Part shown: positions 1-6,244 of the stretch, piece by piece | Layout of the letters: every line of letters begins with the position of its first letter | Numbering within the stretch: position 1 is the stretch's first letter | Assembly: GCA_023301545.1 (NCBI GenBank) | Contig: JALZUI010000007.1 | Span: 1-7,556, forward strand | Direction: 5' to 3' | DNA: 7,556 bases | From: Akkermansiaceae bacterium | GTDB lineage: Bacteria > Verrucomicrobiota > Verrucomicrobiia > Verrucomicrobiales > Akkermansiaceae | Translations under genes and position numbers: made by a program | The notes under the pieces: model-generated | Told to the model about the DNA's origin: nothing | Seen by the model: the letters and a program-made list of their open reading frames with translations, nothing else | Database searches by the model: none

Positions 1-348
1 TCTGACGAAATGGCGATGATCTCTGGATCACTCGGCATGCTTCCTTCTGCTTCTCTCGGTGAGAAAAATGACGAAGGTCTCTACTACGGAATGTACGAGC
101 CATCTGGTGGTTCTGCTCCAGACATCGCAGGACAAGGCGTCGCTAACCCGATTGCGCAAATCCTCTCCCTCTCGATGCTTCTTCGCTACTCACTCGGTCA
201 ATCCGAGGCGGCAACAGCTATCGATGACGCAGTCTCAGAAACGATCAAAGCCGGTTACCGTACAGGCGATATCGCAACTGGTCTCGAAGGCGAAATCAGC
301 GTCAATACCAAGGAAATGGCTGCTCAAATCCTGGGCCGCATCAAGTAA
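1..348 (+). CDS. leuB: 3-isopropylmalate dehydrogenase, C-terminal part (5' end outside window)
   Basis: This is the last 115 codons of LeuB, the cytoplasmic NAD-dependent enzyme that oxidatively decarboxylates 3-isopropylmalate in leucine biosynthesis. The frame is open from base 1 and ends with TAA at 346-348. The visible part begins SDEMAMISGSLGMLPSASLG, the conserved LeuB segment following the metal-binding region. It continues with YEPSGGSAPDIAGQGVANP, the loop that binds the adenosine part of NAD, and then the helix ILSLSMLLRYSLG. The C-terminal TGDIA motif and a short helical tail match the normal end of the family, so the gene looks intact at this end. The SGGSAPDIAG form and the tail are closer to LeuB than to isocitrate or tartrate dehydrogenase relatives. 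The catalytic N-terminal half lies outside the window and cannot be checked. A strong terminator follows 33 nt after the stop. Confidence 0.95.
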   Translation, partial: SDEMAMISGSLGMLPSASLGEKNDEGLYYGMYEPSGGSAPDIAGQGVANPIAQILSLSMLLRYSLGQSEAATAIDDAVSETIKAGYRTGDIATGLEGEISVNTKEMAAQILGRIK

Positions 349-381
349 GCGATTGTTCATCACTCGCCAAAACACATTCTC

Positions 382-413
382 AAAAAAACGGGCTCCGCGA
401 GTCCGTTTTTTTT
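382..413. terminator. Bidirectional intrinsic terminator between leuB and the convergent small secreted-protein gene
   Basis: A 7-bp stem (ACGGGCT at 388-394 pairing with AGTCCGT at 400-406, one G-T wobble) encloses the 5-nt loop CCGCG. It is flanked by seven A on the left (382-388) and eight T on the right (406-413). Read on + it is a GC-rich hairpin plus T-run ending leuB. Read on - it is the same hairpin followed by seven T, suited to ending the transcript of the gene at 435-845. The position between two convergent genes fits double use. Confidence 0.9.
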
Positions 414-434
414 GTGCCGATTAATCTCCCCAGC

Positions 435-845
435 TTAACGATTTGTCGCTTTGGACGCGGTGATTAAAGCGGCAATTTCATTGCGCCGCTTCACCTCTTC
501 GAACTTATCAGCTCTTAACCAATAGCGACCATCTAACTGATCACTGAGAATGGCAATTCCTCGTACCCCTTCCGCGACATCATAAATAGGCATTCCATCG
601 ATCTCTGACCGCCAAACCACTTTCACCATACGATTGAGCACGGCATTTTTCATGGGCTCTTCAACCAAAAGCTCTGCCTGTACCCATTCCCCCTGAACGA
701 CCTTGTTGACAAGCTTGCCAACAAATACAGTTTCGGCCTGCTGTACTCGATGAGCCAAAGGTAAGGGGGCCACGCGTAAAGCTACAGCCACCTGCGCAAC
801 GAAAAAGAACGAGAGCAGTGCCTTCTGGGCGAAATTGCGTATCAT
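435..845 (-). CDS. Small secreted or periplasmic protein of unknown function
   Basis: I do not recognise a named family. From the ATG at 845 the product is 136 aa. An in-frame TTG at 881 would add 12 residues, but ATG is preferred because it places a classical signal peptide at the N terminus: basic MIRNFAQK, a hydrophobic stretch ALLSFFFVAQV, then a possible signal peptidase site after AVA at about residue 22. Neither start has a Shine-Dalgarno sequence. The mature part is rich in alternating hydrophobic residues (TVFVGKLVNKV, VKVVW, GIAILS, GRYWLRAD), suggesting a small beta-sheet domain. The order 'adlVfvGkV ... Vee.lk ... v.V ... G.r.i.iL ... Y' resembles small OB-fold-like secreted proteins of Planctomycetes and Verrucomicrobia; this is an impression only. 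The C terminus is a charged helix (FEEVKRRNEIAALI). The gene lies 64 nt after the mutase stop on the same strand with no terminator between them, so it is probably cotranscribed, and it ends before the terminator at 382-413. Confidence 0.7.
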   Translation of the reverse strand: MIRNFAQKALLSFFFVAQVAVALRVAPLPLAHRVQQAETVFVGKLVNKVVQGEWVQAELLVEEPMKNAVLNRMVKVVWRSEIDGMPIYDVAEGVRGIAILSDQLDGRYWLRADKFEEVKRRNEIAALITASKATNR

Positions 846-909
846 GATAATTGAGAGTGAATTACGCCTTAGCGTATTCAATGAAATATCAACTCTATCT
901 AATCAGACT

Positions 910-2820
910 CTACCCCATACGCTTCTGCGCATCGGCTTCTAGAGCGGTCCAGAGAGATTCTAGCGTGGCAGTAACCGTCGCTTTACTAGCAGCGACGTCA
1001 GCTTGAGGTTCATTTTTACCGAAGAGGTAGTACTTGATCTTTGGCTCTGTACCCGACGGACGAACCGCGAAGCGACGACCATCAGCAAGTTCAACCATAA
1101 GCATGGCAGCGCGAGGAATGAGGTCGCCTTCTTCATCATAGAAGTCAGCAGCATTATAATCTTTGGCAGCGAGAACCTTGCTCCCATCAACTTCTGCAGG
1201 AGGGTTAGCGGCGTAGGAAGCAACGAGGGCAGCGATCTTGGCAGCACCATCGGCCCCTTCCATCACTAATGATTTCCCTTGCTCTAAGTACACTCCGAAC
1301 TCAGCGAAAACGCGGTCTAGTAAATCAGGAAGCGTACATCCCTGCTCCATCGCGTAGGCGACGAGCTCGGCAAACATAACCGCTGATCCATTACCGTCCT
1401 TATCCCGTACAAAATCGGCCCCGAGGTAGCCGTAGCTTTCCTCTCCTCCAAAGACGAAAAACTTAGAGTATTCGAGACGGATGTTCCGTGTTTCATCTTC
1501 AGACAAGGCACGGTAATCACCTTTTTTATCAGCTGGAATCGCATCCTCGTACTTACGGAGCTTTTCTCCAATGTACTTGAAGCCCGTGAGAGTATTAACA
1601 ATCCCAATACCATACTTATCGGCAATCGCTTTTTGCAGTTCTGTAGTAACGAGTGTTTTTACGAAACACGCTCGGCCACGGTTCGCATCATTGAGCTTCC
1701 CTTGCTCGAACATTGTTTTCACGCGGTACCAAGCCATCAAGGATCCAATCTGGTTCCCCGTGAGAAGTTGCATTTCACCTGAGCCATTACGAACGACGAC
1801 TCCCATTCGGTCACAGTCAGGATCGGTCCCGATTACCGCATCGGCTTGTACTTCCTCCGCTAGATCTACTCCCATTGCCAACGCGGCGGCATTCTCTGGA
1901 TTCGGCGAAGCCACCGTTGGGAAGGCTCCGTTTTGGTCATCCTGCTCAGGCACGGTCACAACCTCGAACCCAAGCTCACGCAGAAGCGGGCAGACGATGT
2001 GCCCACCTGTACCGTGTAAATTCGTGTAAACCACCTTGGCCGAGCGACCGTCTAGCAATTCAGGGCGGAGAAGGACCGCCTTAAGCTTGTCCATGTAGGC
2101 ACGATCGGCCTCTGCTCCGAGGGTCTTGATTACGCCACGCTCTGCTTCTGGTAAGGCAGTATAGACTTCTGTCTCCAGCTTATTGACCTCGGTAATGATC
2201 CCAGAGGCATCAGGTTCCACAATTTGCGCTCCGTCAGAGAAGTACGCTTTAAATCCGTTATCATGAGGAGGGTTGTGCGAAGCGGTCAACACCACACCCG
2301 CATCAGCATTTTGTGCGCGCACGGCATAGGAAAGTTGAGGCGTGGAGCGAGGCCCCTCAAAGAGAAACGCGTTACACCCTAGATCGGCGCAAACTTGAGC
2401 ACAGTACTCCGCAAAAGCTTTCGAAAAATGGCGGGTATCATGCGCGATAACAATTGCAGGCTGGTGTGAGACCTTTTGCTTAAGGTACAAAATCATACCC
2501 TGAATCGCTTTACCAACATTGTAATAATTCATGCTGGCGGTGCCGACACAGGGAAACTCAGGAACACTGTCGCCCTGCCCTTTTTCAAGACTCGTCACGA
2601 CTTTACCAATCGTACGCCCACGTAATCCGCCTGTACCAAAAGCCATCGTCTTATAGAAACGGTCATTGAGCTCGTTCCACTCTGCGTTTTCAACAAGCTC
2701 GGCAATCACTCCGTCTGTAAAATCTGAGGTTCCGAGAAGCTTACTGATATTTTCCAAGGAAGATTCCAATAAATCTCCACGTGAAACGGCTGATTCTAGT
2801 AAGGCTTTTGTATCTGGCAT
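910..2820 (-). CDS. pgm: Alpha-D-phosphohexomutase family enzyme, probably phosphoglucomutase
   Basis: This cytoplasmic enzyme interconverts hexose 1- and 6-phosphates, most likely glucose, feeding glycogen and UDP-glucose or envelope sugar synthesis. Numbered from the ATG at 2820 (636 aa), all four active-site signatures are present: the phosphoserine loop TASHNP (Ser181), the Mg-binding loop DPDCDR (333-338), the sugar-binding loop GGEESYG (458-464) and the phosphate-binding loop RPSGTEPK (587-594). NTLTGFKYIGEK (about 409-420) and the GEESYG form favour phosphoglucomutase over bacterial phosphoglucosamine mutase; phosphomannomutase activity cannot be excluded. FGTGGLRG (61-68) is followed by about 20 extra residues before the conserved MNYYNVGKA segment. 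In-frame starts at 2856 (TTG) and 2844 (ATG) exist; 2820 is chosen because MPDTKALLESAVSRGDLL looks like a typical family N terminus and the possible promoter lies very close to the other two. The gene is divergent from the photolyase gene and is followed on the same strand by the small secreted-protein gene. Confidence 0.93.
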   Translation of the reverse strand: MPDTKALLESAVSRGDLLESSLENISKLLGTSDFTDGVIAELVENAEWNELNDRFYKTMAFGTGGLRGRTIGKVVTSLEKGQGDSVPEFPCVGTASMNYYNVGKAIQGMILYLKQKVSHQPAIVIAHDTRHFSKAFAEYCAQVCADLGCNAFLFEGPRSTPQLSYAVRAQNADAGVVLTASHNPPHDNGFKAYFSDGAQIVEPDASGIITEVNKLETEVYTALPEAERGVIKTLGAEADRAYMDKLKAVLLRPELLDGRSAKVVYTNLHGTGGHIVCPLLRELGFEVVTVPEQDDQNGAFPTVASPNPENAAALAMGVDLAEEVQADAVIGTDPDCDRMGVVVRNGSGEMQLLTGNQIGSLMAWYRVKTMFEQGKLNDANRGRACFVKTLVTTELQKAIADKYGIGIVNTLTGFKYIGEKLRKYEDAIPADKKGDYRALSEDETRNIRLEYSKFFVFGGEESYGYLGADFVRDKDGNGSAVMFAELVAYAMEQGCTLPDLLDRVFAEFGVYLEQGKSLVMEGADGAAKIAALVASYAANPPAEVDGSKVLAAKDYNAADFYDEEGDLIPRAAMLMVELADGRRFAVRPSGTEPKIKYYLFGKNEPQADVAASKATVTATLESLWTALEADAQKRMG

Positions 2821-2860
2821 AATGGGAAGTAAACCCAATCCCATGTGGAATTGCAAAAAC

Positions 2861-2890
2861 TTTATGCGGCAATTCTGAAGAATTCGTAAA
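2861..2890 (-). promoter_or_regulatory. Possible promoter of the phosphohexomutase gene, with an inverted repeat in its spacer
   Basis: On the minus strand, TTTACG (+ coordinates 2885-2890) and CATAAA (2861-2866) are separated by 18 nt and each match the sigma-70 -35/-10 consensus at 4 of 6 positions. Transcription would begin near 2854, giving a leader of roughly 34 nt to the ATG at 2820. The 18-nt spacer ends exactly with the 14-bp inverted repeat at 2871-2884. The box matches are modest and the region is AT-rich, so this is tentative. Confidence 0.3.
2871..2884. repeat. 14-bp inverted repeat in the mutase/photolyase divergent region
   Basis: AATTCT-GA-AGAATT is a perfect 6-bp inverted repeat with a 2-nt centre. 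It lies between the divergently transcribed mutase and photolyase genes and falls within the spacer of the possible mutase promoter. Its size and placement suit a dimeric repressor operator, but no second copy is visible in the window and such short AT-rich palindromes also arise by chance. Confidence 0.4.
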
Positions 2891-2911
2891 ACGAAAAAAG
2901 TGCAAAATAAT
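2883..2911 (+). promoter_or_regulatory. Weak candidate promoter for the photolyase gene
   Basis: AATAAT at 2906-2911 matches the -10 consensus at 5 of 6 positions. At the correct 17-nt distance upstream is TTCGTA (2883-2888), which matches the -35 consensus at only 3 of 6. It would give a leader of about 30 nt to the ATG at 2948. It overlaps the candidate divergent mutase promoter and touches the inverted repeat, so a regulator bound there could affect both genes. Evidence is weak. Confidence 0.25.
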
Positions 2912-2947
2912 CAATCGGCATCCTGAAATCCGTGCTACCATTCCGAG

Positions 2948-4381
2948 ATGAAAAAAGTAGCTCTCCTTTGGTTCCGATACGATCTGCGCCTGTCTGACAA
3001 TGACGCACTCCAATGGGCGATTGATCAAGGATACGAGATCCTCCCCTACTACCATCTTTCTCAGCACGAACAAGAATGGGAAATTGGTGGTGCGACTCGT
3101 TGGTGGCTTCACCACGCGCTGGATGACCTAGCAGCGCAAATCAAGCAACTGGGAGGAACGCTCCATCTGGCCAGCAGCGAGCTTCCTACCGATCAAGCCC
3201 TACTCAAAACTATCGCCGACCATGAGGTCGAAGCGGTGCTGTGGAATCGATCTTACGAACCAGCCCACGTCAAACGTGACGCCACGATAAAAGCGCACCT
3301 CAAGGAGCAAGGCCTCCACGTACAAAGCTTCAATTCCACCATCCTGTACGAGCCAACGACCACACTCAATAAATCCGGGAAACCATATCGCGTCTTCACT
3401 CCATTCTGGAAAGCGCTAGTTTCCCGTGAGATCGCCAAGGTCGAATCTACACCTGAAGCCGCTAGTTGGTATGGTGGTAAACAAGAAAGCGCCCCGCTCC
3501 AAAGCTACGCCCTACTCCCTGATATCAAATGGGATGGCGGATTCTATGAGATGTGGGACCCAACCCGCGCCGGAGCATTAGCGCGGGTGAAGACCTTTTC
3601 TCCCAAAAACGCAGTCCTCTATCTGGAAACTCGTGATCGCCCCGATCTGGATGGGACTTCGCTAATGAGCCCCTACTTACACTTTGGCCAAATCGGACCT
3701 CGCGAGCTCGTTCACACGCTCCGCAGCGCTAATCAGCCCACGATCGAATCAGGAATCGTCCGCCAACTCTACTGGCGCGAATTCGCCCATCACCTGCTCT
3801 ATCACTTCCCCCAGACCACAACCCAGCCCCTGTACGAAAAATACGCCAACTTCCCTTGGGATGAAAACCCCGCCTTACTCGCCGCTTGGCAAAAAGGCCA
3901 AACAGGGTTCCCGATTGTTGATGCGGGCATGCGTCAACTGTGGGCCACGGGCTGGATGCACAACCGCGTGCGCATGATTGTTGGCTCCTTCCTCGTCAAA
4001 CACCTCCTCCAACCGTGGCAAGAAGGCGCGGATTGGTTTTGGGACACCCTCGTGGATGCCTCGTTGCCTAATAATACGATGGGCTGGCAATGGATCGCAG
4101 GAAGCGGAGCCGATGGCGCGCCGTACTTTCGCGTTTTCAACCCGATTACACAGGGGAAAAAGTTTGATGAAACTGGCGAATACGTCCGCAAGTGGTGCCC
4201 CGAACTAAAAGACGTCCCACTTCAATACCTCCACGCTCCTTTTGAGGCCCCTCCGCTAGAATTACTTTCGGCGGGAGTTACGCTAGGAAAGGAATACCCA
4301 AATCCGATTATCTCTCATGCCGACGGTCGCGCAAAAGCCCTAGACGCTTTCGCTAAATTCAAGGCGAGCCAAGAGAGCTAA
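2948..4381 (+). CDS. phrB: Deoxyribodipyrimidine photolyase (class I-type CPD photolyase, cryptochrome/photolyase family)
   Basis: This light-driven FAD enzyme splits cyclobutane pyrimidine dimers in UV-damaged DNA. At 477 aa it has normal family length. The N-terminal Rossmann antenna domain begins VALLWFRYDLRLSDNDAL (4-21), and WNRSYEP (99-105) belongs to the same domain. The FAD-binding helical domain includes TSLMSPYLHFGQI (237-249), QLYWREF (273-279), GFPIVDAGMRQL (320-331), TGWMHNRVRM (334-343) and NNTMGWQWIAGSG (375-387). By alignment with E. coli PhrB from memory, Trp380, Trp357 and Trp304 correspond to the electron-transfer triad Trp382/359/306, and Asn376 corresponds to Asn378 facing FAD N5. 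The position of E. coli Glu274, which contacts the dimer, is Gln273 here. The antenna chromophore cannot be told from sequence. A cryptochrome-like sensor is possible, but the intact triad and Asn favour repair. The ATG at 2948 lacks an obvious ribosome binding site. Confidence 0.94.
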   Translation: MKKVALLWFRYDLRLSDNDALQWAIDQGYEILPYYHLSQHEQEWEIGGATRWWLHHALDDLAAQIKQLGGTLHLASSELPTDQALLKTIADHEVEAVLWNRSYEPAHVKRDATIKAHLKEQGLHVQSFNSTILYEPTTTLNKSGKPYRVFTPFWKALVSREIAKVESTPEAASWYGGKQESAPLQSYALLPDIKWDGGFYEMWDPTRAGALARVKTFSPKNAVLYLETRDRPDLDGTSLMSPYLHFGQIGPRELVHTLRSANQPTIESGIVRQLYWREFAHHLLYHFPQTTTQPLYEKYANFPWDENPALLAAWQKGQTGFPIVDAGMRQLWATGWMHNRVRMIVGSFLVKHLLQPWQEGADWFWDTLVDASLPNNTMGWQWIAGSGADGAPYFRVFNPITQGKKFDETGEYVRKWCPELKDVPLQYLHAPFEAPPLELLSAGVTLGKEYPNPIISHADGRAKALDAFAKFKASQES

Positions 4382-4401
4382 AGCTTTCGGCAGTTAGCAC
4401 T

Positions 4402-4432
4402 ATCGTAACAGAAACTACCTGTAACGATTTTT
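4402..4432 (+). terminator. Terminator of the photolyase gene, overlapping the end of the amidase gene
   Basis: ATCGTAACAG (4402-4411) and CTGTAACGAT (4419-4428) form a 10-bp stem with one A-A mismatch around a 7-nt loop. Five T follow at 4428-4432, overlapping the last stem base. It begins 20 nt after the photolyase stop. No T-run follows it on the minus strand, so it is directional. Its right arm and part of its loop lie inside the convergent amidase gene, and the amidase stop codon (4415-4417) sits in the loop. Confidence 0.65.
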
Positions 4433-5437
4433 CTCAGTCGCGGTCTTATAGATCACGATTCCCTCGAAGAGCGACTGAGCCATACGGTCTAAATACTTAG
4501 GATCAGCGATCATTGCTCCGTCTCTGTAGTGACTCATAAAGCCACCCTCAAAGAGGATTCCTGGGTGCTTAACACCACTAATAACGGCAAATCGAGCACG
4601 GCGAATTCCACGATCACGTTGCTTAAGGTTACGGATTGCACGCCCATGAATTGCGGTTGCCAACGCGATGTTAGCGGAGTCCTGAGCATTCCCTGTTCGA
4701 GTCGCTAAATCGCTCTGGCGCAGTCCACGCCCATAATGCGCAACTCCTGCAGGCGAAAGCGTAAAGGTCTCAATCCCAGAGGCACGACCCGCACCACCAG
4801 CATTGAAGTGTAAGCTGATAAAAATTGCATCGGAATACTGATTCGCGATCTTAACCCGATCACCCAACGAAACATATTCGTCCGCCTTACGGGTAAAGGC
4901 TACCTTAAACCCCTTGCGCACTAACTTGGCTTGTAAAACCTTAGCCAACGCCATCGTGAATTTCTTCTCCTTACCGTGCTTATTAACCGTTCCAGGCTCA
5001 TAACCACCATGACCAGCGTCGATAATGACCGTTCGTAATGGCGCCACTTTTTTAACCGTAGTAGGGCGGAGAATTGGATCGATCAGCTTAACGAGATCAA
5101 TCTGCGAAACCAGAGTCTGCCCTCCTTTAACAACCACAGGGTACGAAAAGTGAAACTTCAGCCCGTTTAAATACACTTCTTGTGAACCTACAATAAAGTC
5201 CATGACCGTCTTTTGCTTATTCGTCTTTGACGAAGTGAAACGGATTTTATTAGTCGCTGCTAGCGAGCGCGTGAAACCATACTCTCGGTAAAACGAAGGG
5301 ATTTGAGCCGCGTCAATGTACTTTTGATTGAGGTGAATAACAGTATTCCAATTCACTCCGCCAGAGCTCTGGGCAGACACGTTCAAAGGAACCCAAAGGA
5401 GCAAAAGGGCCATAAGTGCGTGCATTGTTTTCGTCAT
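4415..5437 (-). CDS. N-acetylmuramoyl-L-alanine amidase (Amidase_3 family), exported
   Basis: This zinc hydrolase cleaves the bond between N-acetylmuramic acid and L-alanine in peptidoglycan, acting in the periplasm in cell separation or wall turnover. The product is 340 aa. A signal peptide is clear: MTKTMHALMALLLLWVPLNVSA with likely cleavage after VSA at residue 22. Residues about 75-125 (MDFIVGSQEVYLNGLKF ... GGQTLVSQIDLVKLI) resemble the small copper-amine-oxidase-N-like wall-associated domain often found in such amidases. The catalytic domain starts at TVIIDAGHGGYEPG (136-149). Probable zinc ligands are His143, Glu157 (in KEKKFT) and His210 (ISLHFN), and the catalytic Glu297 lies in GILFEGGFMSH. 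All are present, so the enzyme should be active. No inhibitory helix insertion like that of E. coli AmiB/AmiC is evident, though this is not certain. The ATG at 5437 has no Shine-Dalgarno sequence; a second in-frame ATG at 5425 would shorten the signal peptide n-region. The gene is convergent with the photolyase and divergent from the ABC genes. Confidence 0.92.
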   Translation of the reverse strand: MTKTMHALMALLLLWVPLNVSAQSSGGVNWNTVIHLNQKYIDAAQIPSFYREYGFTRSLAATNKIRFTSSKTNKQKTVMDFIVGSQEVYLNGLKFHFSYPVVVKGGQTLVSQIDLVKLIDPILRPTTVKKVAPLRTVIIDAGHGGYEPGTVNKHGKEKKFTMALAKVLQAKLVRKGFKVAFTRKADEYVSLGDRVKIANQYSDAIFISLHFNAGGAGRASGIETFTLSPAGVAHYGRGLRQSDLATRTGNAQDSANIALATAIHGRAIRNLKQRDRGIRRARFAVISGVKHPGILFEGGFMSHYRDGAMIADPKYLDRMAQSLFEGIVIYKTATEKNRYR

Positions 5438-5551
5438 AGGCGGAACTTGTACCCAATTTAAAGAGCTCTATTAAAGCAAAAACGATTTTTTATTCTCGTC
5501 CACTTGTAGCCGCTAGCTTACAAATCAATCAACCAGCCCGCTCATCTTCAC
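5438..5551. promoter_or_regulatory. Divergent intergenic region between the amidase and the ABC transporter genes
   Basis: These 114 bp must hold the promoters of both divergent genes. They contain an AT-rich block with A5-CGA-T6 (5479-5492), which may be bent DNA, and the short palindrome AGAGCTCT (5463-5470). I could not find a -35/-10 pair with good matches and spacing for either direction, so no promoter is placed. There is no Shine-Dalgarno sequence before either start. Confidence 0.35.
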
Positions 5552-6244
5552 ATGCCATCTGACCATCTCGCCCTTTCTCTCAACCAAGTCAGAGGGGCTT
5601 TTTCGCCTGAACAGACTTATCACATTCCCGAGCTTACGATCAAACACGGAGCCCAAATTGCACTCTTGGGTAAAAGCGGAAGCGGGAAGTCTACTCTGCT
5701 AAATCTCCTCTCGGGCATGATCGGAGCCAGCGACGGCAGCATCAAAATCCACGATCAAGAACTCGTTGGCCGCAGTGAGGCCGCCCGTGATAAAATTCGC
5801 CGTGAGCACATCGGCATGATCTTCCAGACTTACCAACTCCTCCCCGAATTCACGGTCGCGGAAAACATCCAAATCGGAAATTACTTCTCAGGCCAAGACC
5901 AGAGCAAATTATCTGAGCGCATCACAGAAATCCTCGCCAAAGTCGACCTCGCAGGATACGGCGACCGCTACCCCAACGCACTCAGCGTCGGTCAGCAACA
6001 ACGTGTCGCCATCGCCCGCGCGCTCATCAAGCAACCTGCCGTCCTCCTCGCCGACGAACCCACGGGTGCCCTTGATCAGGAAACAGGTTCACGGATTTGC
6101 ACCCTCCTCCAAACGCTCGCCAAAGAGTCCGGGAGCACCCTTATTTTCGTCACCCATGACCAATCGCTCGCCCAGCGTTTCCCTAGCCAGCTCCAAGTCA
6201 GCGACCTCCTGCAATGGAATAACCCCGAAAAGAAAACGGCATGA
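5552..6244 (+). CDS. ABC transporter ATP-binding protein (LolD/MacB-like)
   Basis: This cytoplasmic ATPase powers the membrane protein encoded directly after it. At 230 aa it has the usual size for the LolD/MacB/FtsE group. All nucleotide-binding motifs are visible: Walker A GKSGSGKS (40-47), Q-loop Gln92 in MIFQTYQLLPEFTV, signature LSVGQ (144-148), Walker B AVLLADE (163-169) with catalytic Glu169, D-loop GALD, and the switch His202 in FVTHD. The signature has Val where LSGGQ has its first Gly; I recall this LSVGQQQRVA form from a subgroup paired with single FtsX-type permeases. QTYQLLPEFTVAENI fits the LolD-like group. The start at ATG 5552 has no ribosome binding site, but the N terminus has a normal length before the first strand. 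The stop TGA overlaps the permease ATG (ATGA, 6241-6244), so the two are translationally coupled. The substrate is unknown. Confidence 0.92.
   Translation: MPSDHLALSLNQVRGAFSPEQTYHIPELTIKHGAQIALLGKSGSGKSTLLNLLSGMIGASDGSIKIHDQELVGRSEAARDKIRREHIGMIFQTYQLLPEFTVAENIQIGNYFSGQDQSKLSERITEILAKVDLAGYGDRYPNALSVGQQQRVAIARALIKQPAVLLADEPTGALDQETGSRICTLLQTLAKESGSTLIFVTHDQSLAQRFPSQLQVSDLLQWNNPEKKTA

Noticed and set aside
859..880. Small inverted repeat TACGC-CTTA-GCGTA between the mutase and the small secreted-protein gene
   Set aside because: The stem is only 5 bp with no T-run on either strand, so it is not a terminator and does not break the proposed operon.
1571..2029. 152-aa open frame on + opposite the phosphohexomutase
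   Set aside because: It lies wholly opposite a gene with all its active-site motifs intact, and its product shows no recognisable motif or start signal.
2821..2856. Longer N terminus for the mutase from TTG 2856 or ATG 2844
   Set aside because: The added residues do not resemble the family N terminus, and the likely transcription start lies near 2854, leaving no room for a leader.
5506..5523. Imperfect dyad TGTA...TACA around GCTAGC in the amidase/ABC divergent region
   Set aside because: Only the outer 4 bp pair cleanly and the interior has several mismatches, so it is not distinguishable from chance.
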